Part shown: positions 1 through 13,000 of the stretch, in pieces
How positions within the stretch are numbered: position 1 is the stretch's first letter
How the letters are laid out: each line of letters opens with the position of its first letter
Assembly (NCBI GenBank): GCA_006384855.1
Contig: VCJN01000162.1
Span: 33,412-97,411, forward strand
Reading direction: 5' to 3'
Length of the DNA: 64,000 nucleotides
From: Tetraselmis striata
Lineage: Eukaryota; Chlorophyta; Chlorodendrophyceae; Chlorodendrales; Chlorodendraceae
Notes under the pieces: model-generated
What the model was told of the DNA's origin: nothing
Databases searched by the model: none
The model's input: only the letters and a program-made list of their open reading frames with translations
Made by a program: the position numbers and the translations under genes

Positions 1-868
1 CGGACCGGCTGGCAGACTCTCGAGAGGGTGGCCGCGTGCGGGGGGGAGGGGGGGGGGGGTTGCTAGGCACCTCCATCGCGATGGGACCTACCCCAGCATG
101 CATGGCAGTAACCGATAGCGTGAGCTGCAAGTCTCGCGACATGGCAGGGAATGCAAGGCAAGTAAGGCACAGGGACGCAGGGACGTAAGAGGCGGCAGGA
201 TGCCTACTCACCAGCCGTGCAGACCTACGCCGAAGGTAGGCGGAGTCCATTCATGTCACGGATCCGGGCGTTCGCGCCTTTTTGTGTAAGTTAAGACCAT
301 GCATGCCTGTGTCGCGTGGGATCCTTTCCTATGAATAGTCGCTAACTGTCTGCCACGGCCCGGTTTGGGTTATGGGTAGCCTTGGCGGTGGTGGAAGAGT
401 ATACCAGTAGCGACTAGTAGTACTGCACAGCCCCCCCTCCACTCGAGTGGGCGGGATAAGGGATGGCGGCGGCGACGGCGAGTATACAGTACTTTGCGCT
501 GTATATATATGTCTGTAGTACATTGTTTGGCGCGCGAGCTAGTAAATTGTCCCATTTTCAGTGAGTCAAAAGTGAAGTATAGTGGCCTGCACCGTTTACG
601 CTATAATATTGCCCTTTTCCCAGTGGCGCCCCCAGCATGGGCATCTACATGAAGAAGACGACCCGCCTTATCCGTAAGAGACCCACCGTCGGCTTGAAAT
701 TTGCGCCTGATAAATAATATGCTTTGATTTAATTATAATATTTGTCCCGCCCTCTCGCTCCCTCGTCGTCCCCGACGATCCATGATACAATATGACATCG
801 CCCCTTCTGCGTGAATCCCGCCGCATCACCTAGGGCCATGTATCTTATGATCGAGCCTTTCAACACAG

Positions 869-1868
869 TCTCCGGCCGCGATCAGCGTACCAGGGTCCCC
901 TTGTTACACAAGGAGGCGCCTGCGTGGATGCTTGAGGGCCCGGGTCGCCACCCTCTGCCTGCGCCGCTACAATGAGGTCTTCCTGGCACCCTTCGGCGGC
1001 AAGCCAGCCGCGCAGATGCAGCCGCTGGTCATGAGGTACGTGAACGAGCACGCCCATAATGTTCGGAGCAATTTGAACCAGGCGGATAGGACGCACAAGA
1101 AGGTGCATCCCGGCGACTCGTCCACTGCGCCGGCACGCTTGAAGGCCATAGCCATAGCAGAGGAGTGGGGCACCCGTATCTGGGCGGAGGCTTTCCGCAC
1201 CGGCAAGATCCCGATACTGGACGACTCGATTGCGCCTGCCTTGCACGGACGGTGGTGTTGCAACATGACCACACCACTGCTACAAGGTGCGTGCACTCAT
1301 CACAACTCTTCTCCCCTCGTTTTGCGAGGCTTTCGATTTTCTTCACATGATTTATATGAATGCTACTGCCCGCTTTGCCACCCATGCAGGCATGCCCTCT
1401 GTTGGCCCGCAAATGGCGCGGCCACAAGTTGTCACAACGAGCTTCGTCCGGGAGAAGCGGAAGTCTCCAACGCCAGTTGCAGCGCGAGGTTCGCCAACAG
1501 CAGGTCTGGGTCGGCAGATCGCCATGCTTCAGTGGATGGCTGCCAAACCCTTGACCATGTTAACCGCCGCCTTCAGTCCGACGCCACTAGCACCGGTACA
1601 GCATGCCAGCCATGCGAATGAGGGTGGGCAAAGTGTGTATGAGGAACATGGCGATCCATCTAGCACTCCCACTAGTCCAGTCGAGAAGCCGCAGGAGATC
1701 GCGACCACCCAAATGGCAGGCGGGCGCACAAAGCGGAAACCTGCTGAAAACTCGGGCGGGGCAAGTAGCCGGTGTGAATGGGTTTTTAGAGTTTTTTGTA
1801 AGTATATATATATCAATCCGTATTCCAATGAGAAATTACTGCTGCAACACCTGGCCGATAATAATTGA
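869..1868 (+). CDS. Unrecognised two-exon protein
   Basis: I do not recognise the family. Exon 1 (about 869-1286) opens after a CAG acceptor and ends at a GTGCGT donor. Exon 2 starts after CATGCAG at about 1389, and the reading phase is kept across the join (phase 1). Exon 1 encodes a basic, aromatic-containing stretch with motifs RRYNEVFLAPFGG and AIAEEWGTRIWAEAF. Exon 2 is low-complexity, rich in Pro/Ser/Thr, with a basic patch GGRTKRKPAENSGG, and ends at a stop at 1866-1868. A GTAAGT donor-like site near 1797 means the last 23 codons could instead be intron and a further exon could follow. No initiator was placed, so the 5' end is probably incomplete. It may be a host gene or part of an element. 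Confidence 0.35.
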
Positions 1869-4800
1869 ATTATTCACCCGAGAACCCTGCCCGGCCCGCT
1901 AGCTTGTGGCCGTCGATTCCGCATCGCCAAGGCGCGGTTTCGTAGATATCGGACGGCGCTAGTGGATGGAGGCATCAAGTGTTATCGTGTTACGAGTGTT
2001 ACCATAGCGGCATTTTTATCGGACGATGACTCCACGCTGGACCATCAGTAGTTTATTGCGTCATCATTCTGCAGTACTTTGTTCATTCTTACATCGTCGC
2101 ACGGAGCGCTTTGATAGTTCGCGTTGACCTGCGAACTCGGTCATAATTGAAACAATGTCGCATCGTCATGCGGGTAGCAGAGTATACTAGTACTGTATAT
2201 GTTTCCATATCTGCCACGGCAGTTCGCAACGGATTCGTGTAGTCAATAGTCGTGATGATGATGGCGCGGGCCGAACCAATACAATACATTTCTTGAACAT
2301 TAGTAACCGGGCTCCATGTATGTAATGGACCCGCAATGATAACCGGTCCCCACGACACCCCCCGCGATGCGAGTGCCCCGAGTGCAAAACCTGGCGCGAG
2401 GGATGCATCCCCAACCCCCGGTGCGGGCAAGTCGCAGCCGGCCTCAAAGGAAGCGCCACCAATTGCCAAGTTGGGCGGCCTTGCTGCGATATAATGCATT
2501 TGTGCGCCTTTTTACGGCTTGCTAATCTTGTCACCATGTGGCACAGGAGCCACCTCCCCGAAGGCAGATACTACGGCGCCTCCGACGCGACGCCAACTGA
2601 GCACGGCTGCAGAGCTGCTTTAACAAAAAACAAAGGAGAAGGTGCGTTTTTGCTATGTGTCAGCGCCCTATGTTATATTTAATATTTTAAGCCGTTGCTG
2701 AAATATGGGCGCTTTGTTGGGGAATCAAGGATGGCGAAAGGCTGCCGTTCAAGCACAACCCGGCATTCGTGCGTGCTCGGAAGCAGCATCGTCTGACGAC
2801 TTCCGCCGACGCAGAGGCCGAGGTTTAGGGTTTTCAGCCTCGGCCGAAGCGTAAGGCGTGTCAAGCCAACGAGGAGCCGCCGCGTGGAGCCTTTGTGGGC
2901 GACCGTCTAGCATGGCGGATGAAAGACAACCCTCGGCGGTGCCGACTTCTGTGCCTGCCTCTTACTCGGAGAAGCCACTGCCAGAAAACTTCCAAATACT
3001 CGGTGGGGCCGTCTTCGGCAAGAAGCTACTTCCCGATCTCATGTGGTTATGGCTGCGCCTTAGGTGGGGTGGTCCACGGGGCCCCATCCCATAAAACGGC
3101 TCGCGTGTTTCCGACTGGTTGTTTCCAACCCACTGATTGCAAAGCGGGAAGGCTACAATGTGTAGGAATGTCGGCAGGCGGGTAGGGGGCGGGGGTGCTG
3201 CGCACCTTAGTATCCCATGAGGCATGCAGGTACCGCCATTTAGTCGGGAGGCCAAACATTGCCGCCGCCTTGACAGCTTCGTAGTCGGCATATTGGGTGT
3301 GGCCGTCTTCGGCAGAACGCTAGTGCCCGATAGTAGGCGCCCCTTAGGCAGGGTGTTCGACAACCCCCAAGCCCTCGCTCTAACTACGACTCGCTAGTCC
3401 AGTTGCACGCTTCCTTGCTGACCAAGACTGCCGTCGGCAGCCACTTCCTTGCTGGCCAAGACTGCCTTCGGACGCCACTACTTCGGCCAAAGACGCGTGG
3501 GGCTGCATGAGAGCCCCCCCTGAATGGCTCTCCTAGAGGCGCAAGGTCGAACAGAACTGCACCACGTGAGGAGGTGGGATGCCCGATCACATACCCAATA
3601 TAACTCATTGTCGGCCCATCAACCTCTTGCCTACCAAACGTCCCATCATTCGCGACAACAACGGCCTTCGCCCGCTCGATTGCAGCGGCTTGGTCGTCCG
3701 TAGCCTGCAAAGCAACGCCCAACATTATGCCCCGCCGCCTTCCCTCCGGTGGGGTCGGTCATATTGGACCAATATCGGTTTGACTAGGTGAGGGAAGGAG
3801 ACAACTGTCCGCAGTATGCGCCAGCCGACTTTAGATAGCGACGACTACACGTGCCTTACCCCGCCGCCAATAGGTGCGCATGTACTTTATGCAAGTATAC
3901 GTGAAATGGTCGAAACCCTAAAACCCTGGACAGGGTTCAATGCTCGGATTTTGTACAAACACGGGACAATTTACAACCCCCGACCCGTATTGTTTACGCT
4001 CGAATCATGTCCCATTTCCCGTGCCAAGATTGGTGCACGTGTCGAACGACGCGATAACGAAGTTTTTTCGCAAGTCGTTGTATATAATCCTGAATGCACG
4101 AGCGCACGGCTTCGTCACCGTGACACTGTCTAAATAAGGGTGTGCAAAGTAGCAGTCATCGACTCAGCGACAAGGCCGCGGATTACTCTTTATACTTCAC
4201 TATCCATCTACAAAGGTGTATGCTACAATCCCCCTCGTAAGTCTTACCATGTACGTATCTATCTGTATCGCCACGACAGCACCGGCGCCGCCGACCGCCG
4301 AGTGGTACAGTGGCGCGTATTTATGATATAATCAATTTAAAATATTCATCAACGGCTTGATATGTGATAGGTGGCGGAAGGGCGCCTGCCTATTACGCTC
4401 ATGATTCCGTTATGCGCTGGTTCGAACCATGCCGGCCCCCTCGGTGGAAAAGTAACCGAGGGGGGTAGGGGGGGGCGATGCAAACATTTTTAGGTTCTCC
4501 TACAAAGCCTTATCGCGCAACCCGCATCCCGATAAAAAGGCGATGCACTCGCCCCGCATGGGCGGATTCCCCCTGCGTAGGGCCCCGCCCTACGTGCTGC
4601 CCAATAGTAGAATATGGGAGCGTAATGATGACCAACCTAACCACATACCATGGACGATGCCCTAGCAGGTGACCATATACACCCACCCGCTGACTCGGGG
4701 GCTGCATGCCTGCGCTAAAGCCCGGCTCTACCAAGGGTGCATTGAGCCATTAAATGCGAAAAACAATTGTATGTGGGCTGGTTTTGGAGCAAGCTTGCCT

Positions 4801-6900
4801 TGATTGCATTATTGGCCGTTTTGCGGGAAGTGCGCACTTGCTTGCATGCCGACGGCGGGTAGAGCGCGCCTCCGTGAATGTGTTGTACGATATCTTGGCG
4901 TGCAACCGTTCACATGGAACGCATTTTGCTGCGATATAAAATGAATTCGTGTCCCTCGTGACATTGGGTTATCAAATTCATTACTAACCCTGAACAATGA
5001 CACGCAGACAACGTTATTGGCGAGTGGCGGCGGCGCGTGCGGCACGTGATGGTGCTCCCGCGCATGCGTCGCGTCGCTCGTCAGCCTGTGTTGCTATGAC
5101 CCGGGTCATCGGCTGCAAGCGCCCTCGCCGCGGATGATGGCCCGACTCTCGGCGGTGGTCCCCTTTGGTTCCTTGTCTTTTAGTGTTTCTCAGAAACCTT
5201 CATTGGTTCCTTGGCGACTTAGCGACTTCCTGGTTCTCACGGCTCTTCCTTAGTTCTGGGATGCTTGACCCTTGGTTTCAGGGTTATATTTCTCTTTTGC
5301 TGGCAACCTTTCACAATTGCCTTTAGTTCCGCTTTTAGTGCGTAGATGTTCAAGCACTGATGTAGGTATTTTTATGACACGCACACTTTTGGTTTTTTCG
5401 AGAGCACAACAAACGCCACTCAGGGCTGCTCTCACGCATGATGTCATGTTCACGCATGGCGCATGGACGGGCGCGGCCGGAAACGAAGGTGAGGCCTCAT
5501 AATAATGGGCCAATCTATAATTGCTGCTTGACAAGGGGGGCAAGACTTTTTTGGGCAGGTGCTACTCCATGTTACTGGTTTCGGAGCAGCATGCCGGAAT
5601 GCTGGGCGCGGGTTCCAGCAGTCCGGCATACGGCACTTGTAACTGGCATTGAGTCCAGCTTCGTTTAGGGACTTGCCACAGGAAGTCTGATCAGTAACTG
5701 AAGCGCTACCCAAAGGACAGCGAGTAACCCCCCCCCCCCCCCCCCCCCCGCGGCACGACGGCACCACCTGTAAAACCCTGGAGCGTCTCTACGACGGTGT
5801 TGTTTCAACGGCGAGTCGCTGCTGCCGGCAGCAGTCCAGTTATTAAACAGCGAGTCGTTGTCGTCGTCAACCTCAACCTCCGAATCAGCGGGGACAACAA
5901 ACCCACCACTCGGCGGAGACAGGTGGGCAACTGCAAATTCTGGAGTGGGCCAGATATCAACTCTGCATACCACAGTGACTGGATATATGTCGTCGGGTAT
6001 ATATGTCGTCGGGTAAGCGCAGAGCGGGGAGAGATGGGGGGGGGGGGGGGGGGGGGGGGGGGGGTCACGGCATCGACCGGCCCCGTGCAGCGGCGGCGCC
6101 GAGTGCCGCGATATGGCGCTCACCGAATAACCGTCGCGAACCACGAGTGTCGGCGCTTTTTGTCGCTAGCGTGGGAGTAGGACAGTTGCCGTGGCGGGCA
6201 AGCTGGCAGCGAAAACGGATCAGGGGACGACGCAGGGCTGGCGTAGGGTTTCCTCCGCGAACGCTCCGAGAGCGGGTGCCGCTGGGTGGTTGGCGGTCTC
6301 GCGCTTCCGATCCCACTGTACGGTTGTCAATCGGTGGGCAGCGAGAAGCCAGGGGGGCGAGGAGTTTCGACCCAGACGAGCCACTGCGAATGGTTTACGA
6401 GCACATCCAAGCGCGTGGCGTCGAAGCCAAAATCAGTGGAATAGTCGTCGGGGTAGGGCGTGGGGACATTTCACTCAGGCACAAAGGTGAGGCATTTCTG
6501 GCTCTTTGTGATATAAATTGGTCACTGTGAGCATGAATATCGGGCGATTATTCTTCGTCATGATATGTCCCGAGGTGAAGGTTGCAATGGCAGTGCACGG
6601 GCTTGCCATGCCCACCAGCTGATGATGGGCTGCTGCAGCTACACCCCCAGAGGCAGTTTCCAGTATACTGACCAGGGACGTGCATCCGTGTCGAGGGGGG
6701 ACAAATAACAGATATTGTGTGGCGTGGGCTTGCGGTGCGAGGGCGCGTAATGGCGCACTTTGCATCACATCGAAACCAGTATGTGATGTGATGTCATATG
6801 TGCGCAGGACCGAAACCACCATGTCCTCGCAATCACACTTGGACCGAAAGCGTGGGACTGCCCACCTCCAGGCCAGTTTGGCCCCTCTGCCACGGAAAGC
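1869..6900. other. Gene-poor stretch with short repeats
   Basis: No reading frame here shows a recognisable domain or a convincing exon chain. The stretch holds short duplications: near-copies of a CGTCTTCGGCA motif around 3008-3040 and 3300-3335, two copies of a CTTCCTTGCTG(A/G)CCAAGACTG unit around 3411-3470, and a 17-bp tandem duplication around 5982-6014. It also holds a C run (5728-5749) and a 29-nt G run (6036-6064). I looked here for the helicase and DUF283 parts of the downstream Dicer and found neither convincingly. Confidence 0.5.
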
Positions 6901-7044
6901 TGCTGAAGCATGCACTGCTTAGAGGCAGCTCCGCTCACTGGCAGCCATCATGCGCAGGGGGAAGCAGGAGGTCGGCTGCCAGTGCGTGCCGAGTCTTTGA
7001 GCATTCAGGCGAGCGCGGGTCAGCGGCAGCGGCGCACCAATCGG

Positions 7045-10000
7045 ATGGCCTCCAGCAGCCGCCGGGAGCTGCACCTGCACCGCTTCCGGGTTGTGCGGCC
7101 TGGTAGCGGCGGCGCACTGCTGCGCTGGAACTACGGCCTGCTCACGCTGTGCCAGCTGCCGCCAGGCGGTGTTGGTGTGGGGCTGCCCGAGTTCCCGCTG
7201 TACGACGTTGCTGGCTCTGAAACCTTGGTCGTGCGCACTGCCTACCTAGGCACACTGGATTTGAGCCCCACCCAGCTTGCGCAGCTGCAGGCATTCCACC
7301 AGAAGGCATGCAACCTGACTCTATACCACCCTGCTAGTTGGGGATCTGCAAGCATGCTCCTAATCGCCCTGTGTGCGTGCCTGCTACTCTAGGTATTTGA
7401 TCTGCTGCTAGGGGAGGAGGATTGTGAACAGGGGGGGGGGACAGACCAGGACATTGCTGCCAGCTCCTCCGTCACCAGCCAGGAAGTAACCCCCCCCCCC
7501 CCCCCCCCCCCCTTTGCGCATGAGCCCCCGCGCCTACTTGGCAACGGGGCTATAAGCTCCTGCTCATATCACAGCGCCTCCTCGTGCCCGTCTCCGCGGG
7601 AAGTAGCGACTATCCATAGTACGTAACAATAAAGCGTGTACTTATAAAATCACCGTCTAGCAAGCGGTGCGATACTCGTAATGTGACTATATTTTACTGC
7701 GCAATGATACGCAACCATATCTGAATCTTGCATTGTCATACACCTGCAGATTATGACGCGCACGTTGTTATGCACCTTGGGAGGGGGCCAAACGCTCGTT
7801 AACATGATGGCAAGTAACAGTATGGATTAGGCCTGCGCATAACGCGAGTGAGCGGTGGAACCCCGGTGCGACTTAGCAAGTTCAATTTTATGTTTTACGG
7901 GAGATAGAGAGGAGGTTCTGCTGAGATAATGAAACTGTGGTTCCCGTCCTCTCACAATGGGCACTCGGGCTGGCACAACGCTGTGGTCGCAGCGCGGCTC
8001 GCATCGGCGCATTGTGAGGCGAAAGAATGTCCTCACAGTCTCTTCTGTGCAAGGCCCTGCCAGCCACAGTGGACTCGCGGCAGGGAAGCCTATCACTGAT
8101 GAGGCATGGTCGCGCTCCGCCAGCGGCCTCTGGTGCGCCCCTACCAACCTGCGCCATCCCATCCTGCTTGCTGCTTTGCTGCTGACTCTGCCTCCGCAGA
8201 AAGTCCCGCCTCAGCCTCTAAGACCCCGGGCCTAAACAACGCCGTCGTTCATACTGTACTGGTGTATGTTGGGAACTTGGGGGCTTTGCGCAGCGCAGTT
8301 GCATCCGAAAACGTCACCCCGCAGCAGCTGTTCTGGAAGAACGTGTACTGAGGAACGATACTGGAGTAACGTATTTTGGTGCTGAGCCTGCTTTGACATT
8401 CACAAGGCTGGGTGTTTACCAGGGCTGCGTGGTAGTCATGGTTCCGGGCTCAGTTTTATGTGCGTATGTGCAGCGGCGGTGTTGGTGGCTGGAATGGCGG
8501 GGGGGGGGGGGGGGGGGGGAAGGATGGGATGGTGTGTGTGTGTGGGGGGAGGGTATGAATTTGTTGGCCTGATGAGGGGGGCGTGCTGGTCGCCGGCAGG
8601 TACATCATGGCCCCACTGCTTGATGCAGCTGCTGTAGTGAGCAGGAGTCCTGCTGACACCGTGGACTGGGCGAGCGTCACGAGTGTCCTGAGCGCGTATG
8701 CTGGCGAGGCTCCAGAGGTGTGCACCCCTGTCTTGAGGAGGCGGTCAGTCTTTAAGCAAGCGTACGCCAGGGCACTCGCCGTGATGCGACCAGAGCGTTC
8801 AGCTCGGCAGCACACCACTAGCTCAGCGATGTTGCTTTCAGTGCGCACATAGGCAGAGCCAGGGAGAGAGGGTTGCTTTGAATTTCCGCACCAGGAGAGC
8901 ACATGTGCGAACAGGAGAAAGGGTTTGCGAATCACTGTGTTGGATTACTGGGTGCGTAAGTTGAGCTCCCGTGCATAATGCATAGCATGTCATTAGCGTG
9001 GAAGAGATTCCTTGTCAAACCTCCCTGCTGTGCACGCCATAGTAGAAGGGTGGAGGGGGGCAGACATGAAATAATGCACCATGCGGCAATATCCAACACA
9101 GCTGGTGGCGGGCCTCAGACCCTGATGTACGAAGCCACTGCCACGCGGTCCTGAACCAAGATTCCTCATGTCTGGTGTGGCGCTGCACGCAGCGGGCGGT
9201 GCTTGCTGACCTGACGCCGTGGCCTGGTGGGCCGGAGTCCGCAGAGGCACTGCGGCAGGCGGTGGCAGGCAACGTGGTGGTGAGCAGGTACAACGGCGTG
9301 TGCTTACTGGTCCGTGGGGTGCGTGCGGACCTCAGCCCCTGCAGCTCCTTTGCTGACTCCAAGCCAAGCACTGCTCCATTGGTGACGGCCTGGCCTGTTA
9401 TGTGGCATTCGCGGGAGAGGTGATGAGTTCATGGTGGTGGTGTGGGGGGATTGCTGCGCGCGCTAAGCAGTAGGGGGCTGGGGTGGCTCCAGGTCGGGCC
9501 CCTGTCCATGGGAGAAGAAGTGGCGGTTAATGTAGAAGAGGGCAAGCAATCAAAGAAGAAGAAGAAAAAGCAGCAGGATAAGGTTTACAAAGACTTCACA
9601 GACTTCTACGCAAAGCGCTGGGGGCTGCCCATTGCGTTTCAGGGGCAGCCGTTGCTTGAGGTGTGCGCACTCTGGTGCTTGCGTGGCCCACCCTATATTC
9701 ATGAACGTGGTCACCAAACCAGACAGAAAGCACGCCGCCGGGCTGTAGCCATGAACAGGCCATGCCGTTGCCGCTCACACTGCATCAATTAACGCTAATG
9801 ATGTTGCTGGTGGCTACGGTGCTCCTACTGAAGGACCCCCCCCCCCCCCCCCCCCTTTCGCCCCTCTGTCCACCTATTTCTTTTCTTTTCCACCCCTTCA
9901 TGGCCTTTCCTTGTCCCGTGAGGCCTCTTGCCTCACTCATCCCTTCTTTTCACGTGCATGCCACATGACAGCTCCTGGTGAGGCCCCGAGCGGTACGCCC

Positions 10001-13000
10001 CCCCCCCCCTTCTCCCCCCCCCCCCCCCCCCCCCTTTCTCCTGCTAATTACAGCACGTTTGGAGTGCAGCAGCTTCAGAAGAAGTGAATGACTTCTGTTG
10101 ACGGTGTCCTCGCTGCCCATTTGCATTCGGCGATTGTTGATAGGGCTGCGGCGGCAGGATGTCCTGCTGGTACCCGAGGTACATAATCACCGCCTTGAAC
10201 ACACTACCGGTACTCCTTTGATCCTCCTTGGGATGCCCTTGTTGCCTCTGTCTTCCCCCTCATGGACTATGTGTTGCCCTGCTTGCCGTGCGCCCCCCGG
10301 TCGGCAGCTGTGTGATTACTGCTTCGTGCCACCGGTGGTGTGGCGTGCATGCCTGCTCGCCTACCCGCTGCTCTGGCACCTGCTTGCCGTGCTTCATGCC
10401 GCGGATCTTAGATCCTTCCTGCGGAGCTCCATGCTGGCCAGCGGCTGTGGAGAGCCAGGTAAGAGGAGAGACACCGTCCCTCAGTGAATTATCACTGCGT
10501 AGCGCTGCGAGGCGCTCCTGCGCTGCTTGTGTTCAGCGAGTAATCACGGATACGATTGTCCCAGTAGGCAACCGCTGCTGCGTCCTATAGCTGCTTGCAG
10601 CTAACCTGCCCAACTGCACCTCATTATCATAAACAGTAAGCAGAATGTGTAATGCATGGGATTCAGAGCGGCTCCGCTGTAGCTTACCCACACACGTAGC
10701 CACCCCGTCTAAGGCTGTACGTGCGTTTGCTCAACTAGGGTGTGACCCGCCGTGGTTGCCGGGAGTCACACCGCTGCTCGAGGCCATCACCACAGTGTCC
10801 GCTTGTCCGCGGCACAACAACGAGCGCCTCGAGTTCCTGGGTGATTCTTTCATCAAGGTGCATCCCTATTCACCTCGTGTAACAGGTGTGGGTTAGAAGC
10901 AAAGGTGCAATGGCTGCTGAGGCACATGGCCTGCCTGTGTAACTCAGTTTGCAGTGTGCCTGCATCTCTTCGTGGACCACCCTGGCTCGGACGCGGGGGA
11001 GCTAACAATCACAAAGGCTTTGCTGGTGCGCCTCTCGCCACCACAGAGGGCAGCAGGATGCATCGCTGCTGCGTATCAAGCATACTGGGTCTTACCGTGG
11101 GCTGATCATGAATGTGTGGGTGGATGTGTGGGGGATGGCTCTGTGCAGGTGAGCAACGCCAACCTCAAAAAGCTGGCGCTTGACCTGGGGGTGGACGGGG
11201 CCCTGCGACGCCATCGTCGTCGGGTGGAGCTATGGCGGCCTCCAGGGATGAGGAGCAGCTTCATCTCTCCACTCAAGGCTGAGCATTGCAACGATAAGGT
11301 CTGTGGCTGGCAATGTCTACTGCTGTGAAGAGATAGCCATTTCTGTCTTGGGTCAGCAACACAGTGAGTGCAACAACACTTGTGTACGCGCAGAGCCCTT
11401 TGTATTGAGAAAATGGGACATGTACAGTATTGGCCTGTAGCACTGTCCTGAGTACTACGTTAACCTCGCAGAGATACGCTGATGCACTGGAGGCGCTGGT
11501 TGGCGCATTCTATCTCTCTGGCGGAGTGGAAGGTGGCTTCCGGCTGCTGTTTCATGCAGGGGTGCTGGATCGGATGCGGACGCATGGCCTTATGTCGCTC
11601 AAGGTATTCTCTCCACACCCCGCAGCCCCTGCTCAAAGAAGTGGAACGAATCGCCATGTTGGCCACCTGCTAGGACCCCAAGGCAAGCGTTCCATATACA
11701 GTAGTATCGATGAAATATATTTGCTTTCAACCATTGTGGCGGAACAGTCTCAAAATAATGTACAACATGCATGGACAGGTGGTTGGCTGTGTGGTTCGGC
11801 TTGGAACTGCGTGCTTTTCATTGGCCACTAAGTGTTGCGTGCCTGATTACACGGTGCGGCAGACCTGCCGGCCAGCAAATGTCGGTGCTTCACCGGTATC
11901 TGCCCGCAGCACCTGCAACCATGGAGACAGGGAACGTGCCCTGTCCGAGCTTGAGCGCATCCTTGGCTACCGCTTCAACACACCTGCCCTTGCTCACACA
12001 GTAAGTACTGCGCTCATCTCTGCCTATGTAGCGCCACCTATCTCGGATGTACAAGTACTTGGGGCTGGTATCGCGCCAGCTGAGAGAATCTGATTCCTCC
12101 AGGCTTTCGCACACAGCTCCCTGATGGACAGTGGCATGCCGGGCTGCGACAGCTCATACAATCGCCTGGAATTTCTTGGGTACGCCAGTGTCCCGCTCAT
12201 GCAACGTCTGACGTCAGGTTTCAGCATGCATGGTGCATGAGGCCAGAGGCCGCCCTTTGCGCTTGCCACGCGACCAGGGACGCTGTGCTGGACCTGCTGG
12301 TGACGGAGGCAATGATGCAGCGTCATCCAGACGTGCAGCCTGGCGAGCTCACCAGCCTTCGCCAGGTGCGGATGCAGCTCGACATACAGCTGCGATTATG
12401 CTGTTTTTCTGGCATGGCATGTGTCTGTACATGTTGTTCCCCAACAGGCAATAGAGAAGCATGTTTTGTTCTGGCATCACGCATCCTGACGTTTCCTGGT
12501 GGTCCATCAGGCAATGCTCAACAACCAGTGGCTAGCACACGTCACCGTGGTCCATGGGCTGCACCAATTTGTCCGGCACCACAGCCCCGAGCTGACCGCC
12601 ACCATTCCCCCCTTCAGCGCCCACGTGGCCCGCATTGGTAGTGAGGTGGAGCTTCTGGCCTGCTCGTTGTCTGGTATGTTGCTGATCCAAGTACAGCAAT
12701 GCCACTGACGACTTCTCCTCGTTTAAACAATCAGGTAAAGGGGGCCGCAGAGCTCAAGAGCGGGGGTGGCACGCAGGCAAAGCAAGCTGCTGGCAGCAAT
12801 GACGGCGGCGACAAACAGAAGTTACTCAAGGCGCTTCGCTCCACTGGGGGGCAAGTGTCTTGTCAAGAGGGATGGCCCGAGGTTTGTGCTTCCCATCCCA
12901 TTGACATGTACTCCTGCAGGCTATTACTACAGAAGACATCCTTGAATTCGATTTTCCCCTCGATTCTACTGCCTACAGGCATCCTCCGGAGGGCTGGCCT

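Noticed and set aside
3905-3935. Telomere-like CCCTAAAACCC motif (also GGGTTTAGGGTTT at about 42686)
   Set aside because: Only one and a half units each, with no array; not evidence of a telomere.
932-6530. A helicase half of Dicer in the upstream open frames
   Set aside because: No Walker A, DECH or motif VI pattern was found in any frame; the frames look unrelated or random.
8200-8342. An extra Dicer-like exon (AESPASASKTPG... to LFWKN)
   Set aside because: It looks coding, but its phase does not fit the exons at 7393-7485 and 8600-8717; left unresolved rather than listed as an exon.
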